Of a stretch of 64,000 nucleotides of DNA, positions 1 through 9,348 are shown one piece after another. A program made the position numbers and the translations under genes. The stretch is from an uncultured Fretibacterium sp. Its GTDB lineage: Bacteria; Synergistota; Synergistia; Synergistales; Aminobacteriaceae. Below the pieces are notes generated by a model, which worked only from the letters and a program-made list of their open reading frames with translations, searched no databases and was not told the origin of the DNA. The DNA is taken from contig CAMHMH010000005.1 of the NCBI GenBank assembly GCA_946186205.1, positions 1 through 64,000 of the forward strand, written 5' to 3'. Position 1 is the first letter of the stretch. Each line of letters opens with the position of its first letter.

Positions 1-65
1 CAAGTCAAGTCAAGTCAAGTCAAGTCAAGTCAAGTCAAGTCAAGTCAAGTCAAGTTAAGTCAAGT
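1..65. repeat. CAAGT pentanucleotide tandem repeat
   Basis: Thirteen consecutive 5-bp units, all CAAGT except the twelfth, which is TAAGT. The array runs into the window edge, so its full length is unknown. It ends about 160 bp before the secreted protease gene. No spacers or dyad symmetry are present, so it is a simple tandem repeat prone to slippage rather than a CRISPR array. Confidence 0.95.
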
Positions 66-226
66 CAACCTGTCGTTTGCTTTCTTATCTGACAGGAAAT
101 AACCATCATTCCAGAGAAAAGCATCCCCCTTGAAATTTAACTGTAAAAATCTGAGCGAATAACTGCTGAAGGCTAAATGCTTTCGGTTTGGCTGAACGTG
201 AGAATTTTACAGGAGGAAAGATTCAC

Positions 227-3079
227 ATGAAGAGAATATTTTGTGCGCTTGTAATTTTGTGCGTAATGGTTTCGTGCGCATGTGCCGCGTATTATGATGA
301 GGGTAATGACGGCGACAGCTGGGAGACAGCGTATGTGATTGATTCTGTTGAAGACATTAAGCTGATGAGAGACAGAACTAACAACCGTACAGAAGCAAGG
401 GACAAGTATTACAAGCTGGCTTCTGACATTGACCTTAGCGCAGAAGTGAATTGGGTAGGTATTGGTAACGGTATTGGCAGCGGTGATTCATTTAGCGGGC
501 ATTTTGACGGGCAGAATCATACGGTGTCCTTAAATATTGACAGCTCCGATATTCTTGCCGGGCTGTTCCACACAATAAATACAAAAAGCGGAGATATTGC
601 TGTCAGGAACTTAAACATAAAAGGCACAGTAAAAGGCAGCTGGGCCGGGGGGCTTGCTTGGTGCATAGACTCTGGAGTAATCGAAAACTGCGCATTTGAC
701 GGAGATGTTCATTCATACGGCGATTGGGCAGGCGGTTTTGTGGATCTCATGTGGGGCGGCACTATAAGGAACTGTACATTCAACGGCAAAGTTTCGTCAT
801 CAACGCATTCAGGCGGAGGATTTGTAGCAGAACTTCAAAGCGGCAATATTGAGGACTGCATTGTCGCAGCAGGGAGCGAAATCTCAGGAATTTCATATGC
901 CGGAGGGATTATCGGCCTTATGCACGGCGGCTATGTCAGGAACTGTACAACTTCTGTCGCGCTTAACCAAGCCAAGAGCAAGGGAGGTATAGTCGGCGGA
1001 GCTACCACAGAGGTACAGTCGAATCTTTCCGGCAATAAATGGCCGAATGTATATACTCAAATCGGTCTCGTTGCCAACAATCTTCCTGATGACCCTTCAA
1101 TCATACTTAACAATCCGGTTACAGCTTCCAGCCACAAATATACAGTCTTCAACCTCGCTATGACTTGGGATGAAGCAAAAGCATACTGCGAATCACTCGG
1201 CGGACATCTGGCGACAATCTCAAGCCAAGAGGAGCAGAATCTTGTCGAGGCTATGATACTTTCGGGCGACAAATATTCTTACTGGCTCGGAGGAAGGCAA
1301 AACTCTTCGGGCGCATGGTCATGGGTTGACGGAAGCGCATGGAGTTACACCAACTGGGCGGAAGGAATGCCGGACGACTCCGGGGAAGTCCTGCACATAT
1401 ACGCCGAAACTCCTTACACTGAATACTATACTCTGGGGAAATGGGACGACACAGACTCCTCAGCGCAGAACGCCGGCTATCTTACGCTTGAGCAACACGG
1501 ATTCATATGCGAATGGGAGCCAGTGCAGGCAGAATTTGCCCCGCTTAATTCTGAGTACCTGAAATATATTGCTGACCCTGCGTCTTATCTTGAGAGCGGA
1601 GAATTTTACGGCGAGCTTCCCGACCCTGTAGACTATTCGCACCTTTCAGACAATCCTGCAGAAGCCTCAAGCCTGAGCAATTCACTTTATGCTTCAGACA
1701 CCCTGCCCGCAAAATATGATCCGAGAAGCACAGGGAAAATTTCATCGGTCAAGAATCAAAATCCTTACGGCACATGCTGGTCTTTTGCCTCGCTCGGCGC
1801 AATGGAAACTAACAGCCTTTACCAGAACGCAGGAGTCGCTTATGACTTGTCGGAACTTCATCAGGCATGGTTCGCGTACAAAGACCCGCGGGAAGGATAT
1901 GCTTTCAGTCTGGGTACTCCCGGCTTCGGTGAGCATCCTGTGTTTGATCAAGGCGGATCTCTCACAATGTCATTGGCTTTCTTGTCCCGCGCAGGAACAG
2001 CAGCAGAGAATGAGCTTCCCTACAGCCAGGCCGGAAACATAGAAAGCCTCACGAACGGAAAATACCCTGAAGATTATTCTAATCCGCTGAGGCTTAAAGA
2101 TGTTCATATCGTCGGCAATATTACATCATCAAACAGAGATGAAGTAAAACGCCTGATCATGAAACACGGAGCTTTGCGAATATCGTTCCAGTGGAAAAGC
2201 TCTGGCTTCTCGTCAAACGCAAACACATATTACTCAACAGGGAGCGGCGGCGGACATGCTGTAATAATTGCAGGATGGGACGACAATATGAACACAAACG
2301 GCGGCAAAGGCGCGTGGCTCGTCAAAAATTCTTGGGGTTCAGGCTGGGGCGACGGCGGATTTTGCTGGATGTCCTACAGCCAGAATATATACAACGCGGC
2401 AGTGTTCGTTTCTGACAGCAACACTCAGGGGCTTAGGTGCAGAGGCTATGACCAGCTCGGAACCCCGGACACTCTCAGCTGGAAATGGTCAGCAAATGTT
2501 TTTCAGGCAGAAGGCAACGAAACAATAAAGGAAATTGCATTCCACACACGCGACAATAACGTGAGCTACGAGATATATATAAACAAGCTCGGAAAATCAC
2601 ACCCAGTAAACCCCGGAACACCTTCAAGCCCGGTCGCCTCAGGAAAATTCCCTTATGCGGGCTATCACTCTGTAAGCCTGAACAGCACCATTGACGTTGA
2701 GGACAGAGAATATTTTTCCGTAATCGTAAAGCTGACTGGGAAATCAGGGTACGAATATTACAGCGCAGTAGAAAGTCCCGGAACTTTCAGGGCAGCCGCA
2801 GTTCATGTAGGTGAAAGCTATTTTGCGTCAACAAATGGAAAACCTTCACTTGCAGACTGGAAGGACGGAAAAACTATTCTTAACGGCAGCTCATCGAAAC
2901 CCTGCAACGCATGCATAAAAGTTTTAACGGCAGAAGCAGGAAATACTCCGACTCCGACACCGACTCCAACTCCGACACCGAACAATACCGGCTCAAGTTC
3001 GGGCGGGGGCGGCTGCTCATCATTCACAGCAATATTCAGCGCAATAGCAATCGCATTCATACTCACACGGAAAAAATAA
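227..3079 (+). CDS. Secreted papain-family (C1A) protease with GLUG-like repeats, C-type lectin domain and Synergist-CTERM tail
   Basis: The product is 950 residues. The ATG at 227 is preferred over the upstream TTG at 188 because AGGAGG lies just upstream and the protein then starts with a classic signal peptide ending near CACA. Residues about 115-260 carry Gly-rich repeats of GLUG style (for example AGGIIGLMHGGYVRNC). Residues about 303-432 look like a C-type lectin fold (WDEAKAYCESLGGHLATI ... FICEWEP). Residues about 497-715 are a papain-like protease with Cys517 in GTCWSF, His677 in GGHAVII and Asn701 in VKNSWG, so the catalytic triad appears complete. A Thr-Pro linker and SGGGGCSS plus helix plus RKK resemble the Synergist-CTERM sorting signal. 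The protein is probably displayed on the cell surface; binding of a glycan by the lectin part is inferred. A strong terminator follows, so it appears to be a single-gene unit. Confidence 0.88.
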   Translation: MKRIFCALVILCVMVSCACAAYYDEGNDGDSWETAYVIDSVEDIKLMRDRTNNRTEARDKYYKLASDIDLSAEVNWVGIGNGIGSGDSFSGHFDGQNHTVSLNIDSSDILAGLFHTINTKSGDIAVRNLNIKGTVKGSWAGGLAWCIDSGVIENCAFDGDVHSYGDWAGGFVDLMWGGTIRNCTFNGKVSSSTHSGGGFVAELQSGNIEDCIVAAGSEISGISYAGGIIGLMHGGYVRNCTTSVALNQAKSKGGIVGGATTEVQSNLSGNKWPNVYTQIGLVANNLPDDPSIILNNPVTASSHKYTVFNLAMTWDEAKAYCESLGGHLATISSQEEQNLVEAMILSGDKYSYWLGGRQNSSGAWSWVDGSAWSYTNWAEGMPDDSGEVLHIYAETPYTEYYTLGKWDDTDSSAQNAGYLTLEQHGFICEWEPVQAEFAPLNSEYLKYIADPASYLESGEFYGELPDPVDYSHLSDNPAEASSLSNSLYASDTLPAKYDPRSTGKISSVKNQNPYGTCWSFASLGAMETNSLYQNAGVAYDLSELHQAWFAYKDPREGYAFSLGTPGFGEHPVFDQGGSLTMSLAFLSRAGTAAENELPYSQAGNIESLTNGKYPEDYSNPLRLKDVHIVGNITSSNRDEVKRLIMKHGALRISFQWKSSGFSSNANTYYSTGSGGGHAVIIAGWDDNMNTNGGKGAWLVKNSWGSGWGDGGFCWMSYSQNIYNAAVFVSDSNTQGLRCRGYDQLGTPDTLSWKWSANVFQAEGNETIKEIAFHTRDNNVSYEIYINKLGKSHPVNPGTPSSPVASGKFPYAGYHSVSLNSTIDVEDREYFSVIVKLTGKSGYEYYSAVESPGTFRAAAVHVGESYFASTNGKPSLADWKDGKTILNGSSSKPCNACIKVLTAEAGNTPTPTPTPTPTPNNTGSSSGGGGCSSFTAIFSAIAIAFILTRKK

Positions 3080-3095
3080 CGCGCAAAATTTTCAG

Positions 3096-3126
3096 TCCTC
3101 CGGATCGCACCGGGGGATTTTATTTT
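3096..3126 (+). terminator. Rho-independent terminator after the protease gene
   Basis: An 8-bp stem, TCCTCCGG with CCGGGGGA (one G-T pair), closes a 6-base loop and is followed by TTTTATTTT. Confidence 0.8.
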
Positions 3127-3179
3127 GCCCGATGATATAATCACACACATTCCAAAATCAAACGAGGGGGAAAAATTCA

Positions 3180-4403
3180 ATGCCTCTGCACATAATCACA
3201 GAAGCCGAACGCTGTTTGCAGTGCAAAAATCCATTGTGCCAAAAAGGATGCCCGGTTCACACGCCAATCCCGAAAGTTATTCAGCTCTTCAAAGAACACA
3301 AGCTCATTGAGGCCGGAGAAATTTTGTTCCGCAACAATCCTTTGTCGCTCGTCTGCTCTATGGTCTGCAACCACGCAAAGCAGTGCGCGGGGAATTGCAT
3401 TCGGGGACGCAAAGACAGCCCGGTACATTTCTCCAGCATTGAGACGTATATCTCTGACATGTATCTTGACCGTATGCACATCACAGAACCAGCAAAGCGA
3501 ATCGACAAACGAGTCGCCGTAATCGGAGCGGGCCCGGCGGGAATAACTGTAGCTGTGATTCTCGCGCATGAAGGCTGTCACGTAACAATATTCGAGTGGA
3601 AAAGCAAAATCGGCGGCGTTATGCAGTATGGTATTCCTGAGTTCAGATTGCAGAAATCCATTCTTGACCGCTACGAGTCCCGGCTTGAAGAAATGGGAAT
3701 ACAGATAAGACTGAACGCCACAATAGGAAGTATATTGATGATTGATGACTTATTCCGCGACGGCTACGACTCTGTTTTTGTCGGGACTGGTGCAGAGAGG
3801 CCGCGAACTTTAGGGATAAGGGGCGAGAGTCTCGGAAATGTTCACTTTGCTATGAATTACCTTGCGAACCCTAAAGCACATCACCTTGGGAATCATGTCG
3901 CTGTCATCGGAGTCGGCAATGCGGCAATGGACGTAGCACGTACAGCATTACGCAACGGCACAAAGTCAGTAACACTCTACGCGATGGGAAAAGAAATCGC
4001 AGCAAGCTCAAGCGAGGTGGCATACGCAGAACTTGACGGAGCAGAGATTGAGACGGGAATGCAGGTTCAGGAGATCACAGAAAGAGGGCCTGTCTTCTGC
4101 AAAACTATTTACGGCGAGAATGATACGATAATCGGCCATGAAGACGAACGGATTCAAGTTGATGCTGACTCGACGATAATCTCAATCAGCCAGATACCGC
4201 GAGGAAAATTAGTGCGGACAACAAGCGGACTCACTGCTGCCGAAAACGGACTCTTGATTGTTGACGAGAATTATATGACGACACGAGAAGGAGTCTTTGC
4301 GGCTGGCGATGTTGTTACGGGCGCGAAAACTGTAGTACATGCTGTTGAAGGTGCGAAGAAGGCAGCCGAGTCGATGATGAAATACATGAACGGTGAACTT
4401 TGA
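3180..4403 (+). CDS. GltD-like FAD/NAD(P) oxidoreductase (glutamate synthase small-subunit family)
   Basis: The product is 407 residues. The N terminus has the Cys cluster CLQCKNPLCQKGCP followed by further Cys (CSMVCNHAKQCAGNC), typical of the Fe-S-binding domain of GltD/NfnL/PreT relatives. An FAD-binding VIGAGPAGITVA lies near residue 115, and an NAD(P)-binding VIGVGNAAMDVA near residue 243. It is shorter than typical GltD (about 450-490 residues). The family transfers electrons from NAD(P)H through FAD and Fe-S centres to a partner subunit, but no glutamate synthase large subunit or other partner is next to it. The ATG follows CGAGGGGG. Its TGA lies just before the ribosome binding site of the FeoAB gene, so the two are likely cotranscribed. 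Substrate is not determinable from sequence. Confidence 0.85.
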   Translation: MPLHIITEAERCLQCKNPLCQKGCPVHTPIPKVIQLFKEHKLIEAGEILFRNNPLSLVCSMVCNHAKQCAGNCIRGRKDSPVHFSSIETYISDMYLDRMHITEPAKRIDKRVAVIGAGPAGITVAVILAHEGCHVTIFEWKSKIGGVMQYGIPEFRLQKSILDRYESRLEEMGIQIRLNATIGSILMIDDLFRDGYDSVFVGTGAERPRTLGIRGESLGNVHFAMNYLANPKAHHLGNHVAVIGVGNAAMDVARTALRNGTKSVTLYAMGKEIAASSSEVAYAELDGAEIETGMQVQEITERGPVFCKTIYGENDTIIGHEDERIQVDADSTIISISQIPRGKLVRTTSGLTAAENGLLIVDENYMTTREGVFAAGDVVTGAKTVVHAVEGAKKAAESMMKYMNGEL

Positions 4404-4438
4404 GTCATCAAAAACTTTTCACAGGAAGGAACGTTCAC

Positions 4439-6778
4439 ATGACACTTGAAGAATTATCAGAAGGAAAATCAGCCGTCATTGATTCAGTAGGCGGTGAAGG
4501 TCATCTCCGTCAACACCTTCTCGACATGGGCATAATTCCCGGCGCGAGAGTCAAAATGATTCGCCCCGCCCCGATGGGAGACCCGTTAGAGTTTCGGATT
4601 CATGACTACGAATTGACGCTGAGAGCAGAAGACGCTTCACGCATCACAATCACGCCCGCAAATGACACAGAGGCCGCCGCGAAATTCATTGAGGCACTTC
4701 ACAGTATAGATCATCCCGGACTCGGCGAGGAAGGAAAGTATCACGTTGAGGGAGAGTCTCAGCCTTTGCCCGACGGAACGACATTAACATTCGCGCTTGC
4801 GGGCAATCAGAACTCCGGCAAAACGACTCTCTTCAATCAGCTTACGGGAGCTTCACAGAGAGTCGGAAATTTCCCCGGCGTTACTGTCGACCGCAAAGAC
4901 GGAGTCATACGCGGCCATAATGACACACTCATTACTGACCTGCCCGGCATTTACTCAATGTCCCCTTACAGCGGCGAAGAGATAGTCTCAAGAAATTTCA
5001 TCCTCAACGAAAAGCCCAAAGCCGTAATCAATATCGTCGACGCTACGAACATTGAGAGAAATTTATACCTCACTGTGCAGTTATTAGAGATGCAAATTCC
5101 TACTGTCGTCGCGCTTAACATGATGGACGAGCTGAGCGGCAACGGAGGATCAATCGACATAAACAGAATGGAGTCATTGCTGGGCGTTCCTGTTGTGCCA
5201 ATTTCGGCGTTGAAGAATGAAGGCGTTGACGAGCTTGTGAATCACGCAGTACACATCGCAAAGTATCAGGAGAAACCATCGCGCTATGATTTCTGTGATG
5301 AGAACGATCACGGCGGAGCAGTTCACCGGGCAATACACGCGATATGCCACCTCATTAAAGACCACGCAGAACGCGCAAATATCCCCCTGAGATTCGCGGC
5401 AAGCAAAGTTATCGACAACGATGAATTAATCCTCAACAGACTCAACCTCGACACAAACGAACGTGAAGCATTAGAGCATATTATTGTTCAGATGGAAAAA
5501 GAGAGGGGATTAGACCGTAACGCGGCAATGGCTGATATGAGATTCGCATTCATTGAGAAGGTCTGCGCTCAGTCAGTCGTCAAGCCCAAAGAGAGCCGCG
5601 AGCATCTGAGGAGTCAGAAACTTGACGGCATACTTACCGGGAAATATACGGCTATCCCTCTGTTTATTGCTGTCATGGCCGGGATATTCTGGCTTACGTT
5701 TGAGTACATCGGAGCGTTCTTTCAGGAAGTCCTTGAAGAATGGATAGAGTCATTGACGGGACACACAGACTCATTCTTGACGGCGGTGGGAGTCAATGAT
5801 GTTATTCACGGCTTTGTTATTGACGGAGTATTTGCGGGTATCGGGAGCGTTCTTTCATTCCTTCCCATAATAATAACGCTGTTCTTCTTCTTGTCGATTC
5901 TTGAGGATACCGGGTACACGGCAAGAGTTGCTTTCTTCATGGACAAGTTATTGCGCAAGATAGGACTCTCAGGGCGTAGCATTGTGCCTATGCTGATAGG
6001 ATTCGGCTGCACTGTCCCTGCTGTAATGTCAACTCGGACTCTTCCCAGCGAGCGCGACAGAAGGATGACGATATTGCTGACTCCGTTCATGAGCTGCACT
6101 GCTAAACTGCCGATATACGCATTCTTTGTTGACGCATTTTTCGAGGAACACAGCGGACTCATAATGACGGGATTATACGTACTTGGAATCGTTATAGGGA
6201 TTCTTGTCGCATTACTCTACAAAAATACGTTGTTCCGTGGCGAGGCTGTACCGTTTGTGATGGAGCTGCCTAATTACCGTATGCCGGGCGCGAGAAATGT
6301 ATTGATGCTTATGTGGGAGAAAGCAAAGGATTTCATTCAGCGCGCATTCTCTGTGATATTCGTTGCTACTGTTGTGATATGGTTCTTGCAGACTTTCACG
6401 CCTCACTTCAGCTTCACAACGAATCAGGACGAGAGCATTTTAGCGGCAATCTCCGGGCTTCTTGTTCCGGTATTCGCTCCTTTGGGCTTGGGGGACTGGA
6501 GAATATGCACGTCATTGATAAGCGGCTTCCTGGCAAAAGAAAGCGTTGTGTCGACTCTTGAGGTGTTATTCGGGAGCAATGTTAGCGCGGTTATGTCGTC
6601 GGTGTCAGCGGCGGCACTGCTAGTGTTCAGTTTGTTGTACACACCATGCGCGGCGGCTGTTGCGTCAATCCGGCGTGAGATGGGCGGAAAATGGGCATTA
6701 GGCGTTGTGATTTGGCAGTGCGTAATAGCGTGGATTGCGGCCATGATTACGCGGTGGATAATGCTTGCGGTGATGTAG
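4439..6778 (+). CDS. feoB: Fused FeoA-FeoB ferrous iron transporter
   Basis: The product is 779 residues in the inner membrane and imports Fe(II). Residues 1-75 form an SH3-like FeoA domain. A short linker leads to the FeoB G domain with G1 GNQNSGKT near residue 121, GNFPGVTVD as switch region, G3 DLPG near 166 and G4 NMMD near 227. The membrane part carries the Gate motif region GFGCTVPAVMSTRTL near residue 520 and several helices to the C terminus. G1 has Gln where many FeoBs have Pro. ATG 4439 is chosen over the track TTG at 4400 because AGGAAGGA precedes it with good spacing and the FeoA domain starts there. FeoA and FeoB are separate proteins in many bacteria; here they form one chain. 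No FeoC or Fur-box was recognised. Confidence 0.95.
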   Translation: MTLEELSEGKSAVIDSVGGEGHLRQHLLDMGIIPGARVKMIRPAPMGDPLEFRIHDYELTLRAEDASRITITPANDTEAAAKFIEALHSIDHPGLGEEGKYHVEGESQPLPDGTTLTFALAGNQNSGKTTLFNQLTGASQRVGNFPGVTVDRKDGVIRGHNDTLITDLPGIYSMSPYSGEEIVSRNFILNEKPKAVINIVDATNIERNLYLTVQLLEMQIPTVVALNMMDELSGNGGSIDINRMESLLGVPVVPISALKNEGVDELVNHAVHIAKYQEKPSRYDFCDENDHGGAVHRAIHAICHLIKDHAERANIPLRFAASKVIDNDELILNRLNLDTNEREALEHIIVQMEKERGLDRNAAMADMRFAFIEKVCAQSVVKPKESREHLRSQKLDGILTGKYTAIPLFIAVMAGIFWLTFEYIGAFFQEVLEEWIESLTGHTDSFLTAVGVNDVIHGFVIDGVFAGIGSVLSFLPIIITLFFFLSILEDTGYTARVAFFMDKLLRKIGLSGRSIVPMLIGFGCTVPAVMSTRTLPSERDRRMTILLTPFMSCTAKLPIYAFFVDAFFEEHSGLIMTGLYVLGIVIGILVALLYKNTLFRGEAVPFVMELPNYRMPGARNVLMLMWEKAKDFIQRAFSVIFVATVVIWFLQTFTPHFSFTTNQDESILAAISGLLVPVFAPLGLGDWRICTSLISGFLAKESVVSTLEVLFGSNVSAVMSSVSAAALLVFSLLYTPCAAAVASIRREMGGKWALGVVIWQCVIAWIAAMITRWIMLAVM

Positions 6779-6781
6779 GCA

Positions 6782-6830
6782 AAAAAAAATTCCGGGGCTT
6801 AAGGTTCGCACCTGATACCCCGGATTCTTT
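6782..6830. terminator. Bidirectional terminator between feoB and the Sel1 gene
   Basis: TCCGGGG (6791-6797) pairs with CCCCGGA (6818-6824). An A-run lies on the left and TTCTTTT on the right, so it can serve both converging genes. Confidence 0.75.
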
Positions 6831-6840
6831 TCAGGCTTTC

Positions 6841-7539
6841 TTATTTTGACTCCTCAAGATTTTTCATCTCATTAACGGCAAGTTCGTAGCCCTGTTCGGC
6901 GGATTTTCTCATCCATTCATGCGCTAAAGAGTCATCCTGTTTGACTCCCTCGCCCTTTCCGTACATTACTGCAACATTGTATTGTGACTCTGCGTCGCCC
7001 TGTTCGGCTGCCCTGAGAAGCCAGAAGAATGCTTTTTCCTTGTCCTGTTTCACTCCCTCGCCGTTATAGTACATAGCCGCAAGATTGGCCTGTGCCTGCA
7101 TGTAGCCTTCTTCAGCCGCTTCACGGTAAAGCTCGGCTGCTTTCTTCTTGTCCTGCTTGAAGCCTCCCTCGCCGTTATCGTACATTAGTGCCAGGCTGTA
7201 TTGTCCTTCTGGTTCTCCTTTTTCGGCGGCCTTCGTGAAATATTCTGCTGCTTTCTTTGCGTCCTTCTTGACTCCCTTGCCGAAATAATACATGCGTCCG
7301 AGATTCGTCAATGCGGTTGCGTTACCTGCGTCAGCGGCTTTCGTGAAAAGCTCAAGTGCCTTCGCGTAGTCCTGCTTCATTCCGTAATTGCCCTCATAAT
7401 ACATAGCTCCGAGCGCATTCATTGCAGCGGGGTCTCCCTTTTCGGCCTGTGCTACAACCTCATCAACCGTCAAATCTCCGTCAGCAAAAGCCGGAACCGC
7501 CATAATCAGCAGACATAACACAACAAGAAATTTCTTCAT
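6841..7539 (-). CDS. Secreted Sel1-repeat protein
   Basis: The product is 232 residues with signal peptide MKKFLVVLCLLIMAVPAFA. It holds about five Sel1-like (TPR-related) repeats of roughly 36 residues with the pattern A-x-x-LG-x-MY-x-x-G-x-GVKQD-x-x-KA. Sel1 repeats make an alpha-helical solenoid that binds proteins; the partner here is unknown. The export signal puts it in the periplasm. The start is supported by AAAGGAG upstream. The gene stands alone with its own likely promoter (TATAAT at 7578-7583 on the minus strand) and a shared terminator. Confidence 0.88.
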   Translation of the reverse strand: MKKFLVVLCLLIMAVPAFADGDLTVDEVVAQAEKGDPAAMNALGAMYYEGNYGMKQDYAKALELFTKAADAGNATALTNLGRMYYFGKGVKKDAKKAAEYFTKAAEKGEPEGQYSLALMYDNGEGGFKQDKKKAAELYREAAEEGYMQAQANLAAMYYNGEGVKQDKEKAFFWLLRAAEQGDAESQYNVAVMYGKGEGVKQDDSLAHEWMRKSAEQGYELAVNEMKNLEESK

Positions 7540-7577
7540 GAAACATTGCTCCTTTTGAAAAATTTTCGTGCGTGAAA

Positions 7578-7583
7578 ATTATA
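7578..7583 (-). promoter_or_regulatory. Putative -10 element for the Sel1 gene
   Basis: The minus strand reads GAGTATAATTTTCACG about 40 bp upstream of the ATG. The TATAAT followed by TTTTCACG recurs at other promoters in this window. No clear -35 was assigned. Confidence 0.45.
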
Positions 7584-7595
7584 CTCTGTGAAAAC

Positions 7596-7628
7596 AAAAA
7601 TCCGGGACGCACTTAATATCCCGGACTC
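7596..7628 (-). terminator. Terminator of the RNHCP gene
   Basis: TCCGGGA (7601-7607) pairs with TCCCGGA (7619-7625) over an 11-base loop. On the minus strand TTTTTGTTTT follows, immediately after the RNHCP stop codon. Confidence 0.7.
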
Positions 7629-7635
7629 TTTCTTC

Positions 7636-8034
7636 TTATTTCATCATTTCTTCAATGCGTTCAATCGGGAACGGCGGAAATGCTATCGGCTTCACTGCTA
7701 CTGATATTAGCTTCAAAGGATTGTCATCGGGCGCAATGTGATTCGAGCTGAGATGACCGCAGCGCCTGCACCTGTGAATAATCGCCCATTCTCCGTTGTT
7801 CCTTACCCAAACGCCAATCGCGTCCATTATTCCCCCGCAGTCTGACTCCCTGTCACCCGGCTCATTGTCGAGATGGAGACTCGCCAAGCAATTCGGGCAG
7901 TGATTCCGATAGCGTTCGCCGTAAATCGGGGGATTAACTTTCCAGCCGCAATTTTTGCACGTAAAACCTTCCTCGCAGGGGTGAGTCCTGTAATAATTTT
8001 TGTCGAGACTCCTGCGCTTGTTCTCTCTGTTCAT
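7636..8034 (-). CDS. RNHCP domain protein (Cys-rich, zinc-ribbon-like)
   Basis: The product is 132 residues. The eponymous motif RNHCPNCLASLHLD is present together with FTCKNCGW and HRCRRCGHLSSNH, giving paired CxxC motifs likely to bind zinc. The RNHCP family is small and of unknown function; its Cys pairs suggest nucleic-acid or structural metal binding. The start at 8034 is chosen over the ORF-track start at 8166 because AGGAGGT lies about 9 bases upstream and the first 44 residues of the longer frame look non-coding. It is divergent from the uridine phosphorylase operon. Confidence 0.85.
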   Translation of the reverse strand: MNRENKRRSLDKNYYRTHPCEEGFTCKNCGWKVNPPIYGERYRNHCPNCLASLHLDNEPGDRESDCGGIMDAIGVWVRNNGEWAIIHRCRRCGHLSSNHIAPDDNPLKLISVAVKPIAFPPFPIERIEEMMK

Positions 8035-8206
8035 ACTGTAAGACCTCCTGAATATTTTTGTGATTCGATTCTTGGAGGCCGGGAAATTTTTTGTTACCTG
8101 CTCCAGACCTCCCAATCTGAAACAGTATCCATTAATATTTTGTTTAACATAAAATTCCTCCGTCAATATTTTTCGTGTATCATTCTACCATTCACAAGGA
8201 GGATTC

Positions 8207-8977
8207 ATGATGAAACAATATCATATAGCACTCGACGAATCACAGTCGGCGAAATACTGCATACTTCCCGGAGACCCTAAACGCTGTGAGAAAATCGCCG
8301 CTCATTTCGACAATCCGCACTTTGTAGCAGACAACCGCGAGTTCGTTACGTGGGCAGGGACTCTCAAAGGCGAGGGTGTACTCGTAACATCAACAGGAAT
8401 CGGCGGGCCTTCAGCGGCTATAGCGATGGAGGAACTGACAGCGATCGGCGTAAAGACATTCATACGTGTAGGCACATGCGGCGGGATAAACATGAAGGTG
8501 AAAAGCTCTGATATTGTCATTGCGACGGGGGCAATACGTTTTGACGGAACCGGGAACGAGTATGCGCCGATAGAGTTTCCTGCTGTCGCTGATTTCGGAG
8601 TCACGTCAGCACTTGTTGAGGCAGCGAAGAGTCTCGGCGAAAGATGGCACACGGGAGTCGTTCAGTCAAAGGACTCATTTTACGGCCAGCACTCACCAAG
8701 AAGAATGCCAATAAGTTATGAGCTTCTCAGCAAGTGGGAGGCATGGAAGAGACTCGGAGTCCTCGCCAGCGAAATGGAGTCGTCGACTCTGTTTGTCGTT
8801 GCGTCTGCGCTTGGCGTGAAATGCGGGAGCGTCCTCAATGTCATATGGAATCAGGAGCGTGAGTCAGCCGGGCTTATTGACCCGGACAATTTCGACACGG
8901 AGCGCGGAATAAGAGTCGCAGTGAAAGCAATCGAATCCCTGATAGAATATGACCATTCACACAAGGAGGATGAATAA
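8207..8977 (+). CDS. udp: Uridine phosphorylase (nucleoside phosphorylase family)
   Basis: The product is 256 residues, a usual length for the family. It catalyses phosphorolysis of uridine to uracil and ribose-1-phosphate. The N terminus has the phosphate-loop region [15 protein letters not shown], followed by [24 protein letters not shown] and the substrate-binding EMESSTLF segment. [10 protein letters not shown] is also typical of Udp. The start is either of two adjacent ATGs (8207 or 8210) behind AAGGAGG. The next gene starts 2 bp after its stop, so it leads a probable three-gene operon. Specificity for uridine over other nucleosides is an inference from overall resemblance. Confidence 0.88.
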   Translation: MMKQYHIALDESQSAKYCILPGDPKRCEKIAAHFDNPHFVADNREFVTWAGTLKGEGVLVTSTGIGGPSAAIAMEELTAIGVKTFIRVGTCGGINMKVKSSDIVIATGAIRFDGTGNEYAPIEFPAVADFGVTSALVEAAKSLGERWHTGVVQSKDSFYGQHSPRRMPISYELLSKWEAWKRLGVLASEMESSTLFVVASALGVKCGSVLNVIWNQERESAGLIDPDNFDTERGIRVAVKAIESLIEYDHSHKEDE

Positions 8978-8979
8978 TT

Positions 8980-9348
8980 TTGCGTATAGCTGTAACGTAT
9001 GAAGACGGCAATATATTTCAGCATTTCGGAAAGACTCAGGACTTCAGGATTTATGACGCTGAGGACGGAGCAGTAACACACGCTCAGACGATCGGCACGG
9101 GCGGAAAAGGGCACGGAATGTTAGCGGGCTTTCTGAAAGATGAAGGCGTTGACGTATTAATATGCGGCGGGATTGGCGCGGGAGCACAGGAAGCACTGAA
9201 CGATGCCGGGATAAAATTCTACGCGGGAGTCTCAGGTGATGCGGACGAGGCTGTGAAATCATTCCTTGCTGGTAATTTGTCCTATGACCCTTCACCAGTC
9301 TGCGAACATCACGAACATCATCACGAAGGAGGCTGCAACAATGGCTAA
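8980..9348 (+). CDS. NifX/NifB-type dinitrogenase iron-molybdenum cofactor domain protein
   Basis: The product is 122 residues starting at TTG, with AAGGAGG about 8 bases upstream. The fold is that of the small Fe-Mo cofactor binding family (MRIAVTYEDGNIFQHFG, ICGGIGAGAQEALNDAGI). The C terminus is His/Cys-rich (EHHEHHHEGGCNNG), a likely metal site. No nitrogenase genes are visible; in anaerobes such proteins often occur beside Mrp/NBP35 ATPases, as here, and may carry Fe-S or metal clusters. It overlaps the next gene by 8 bp, which suggests translational coupling. Confidence 0.85.
   Translation: MRIAVTYEDGNIFQHFGKTQDFRIYDAEDGAVTHAQTIGTGGKGHGMLAGFLKDEGVDVLICGGIGAGAQEALNDAGIKFYAGVSGDADEAVKSFLAGNLSYDPSPVCEHHEHHHEGGCNNG

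Noticed and set aside
2818-3180. 120-residue minus-strand ORF opposite the protease tail
   Set aside because: It is the complement of the Thr-Pro repeat (GVGVGVGVGV) and has no start context or family resemblance.
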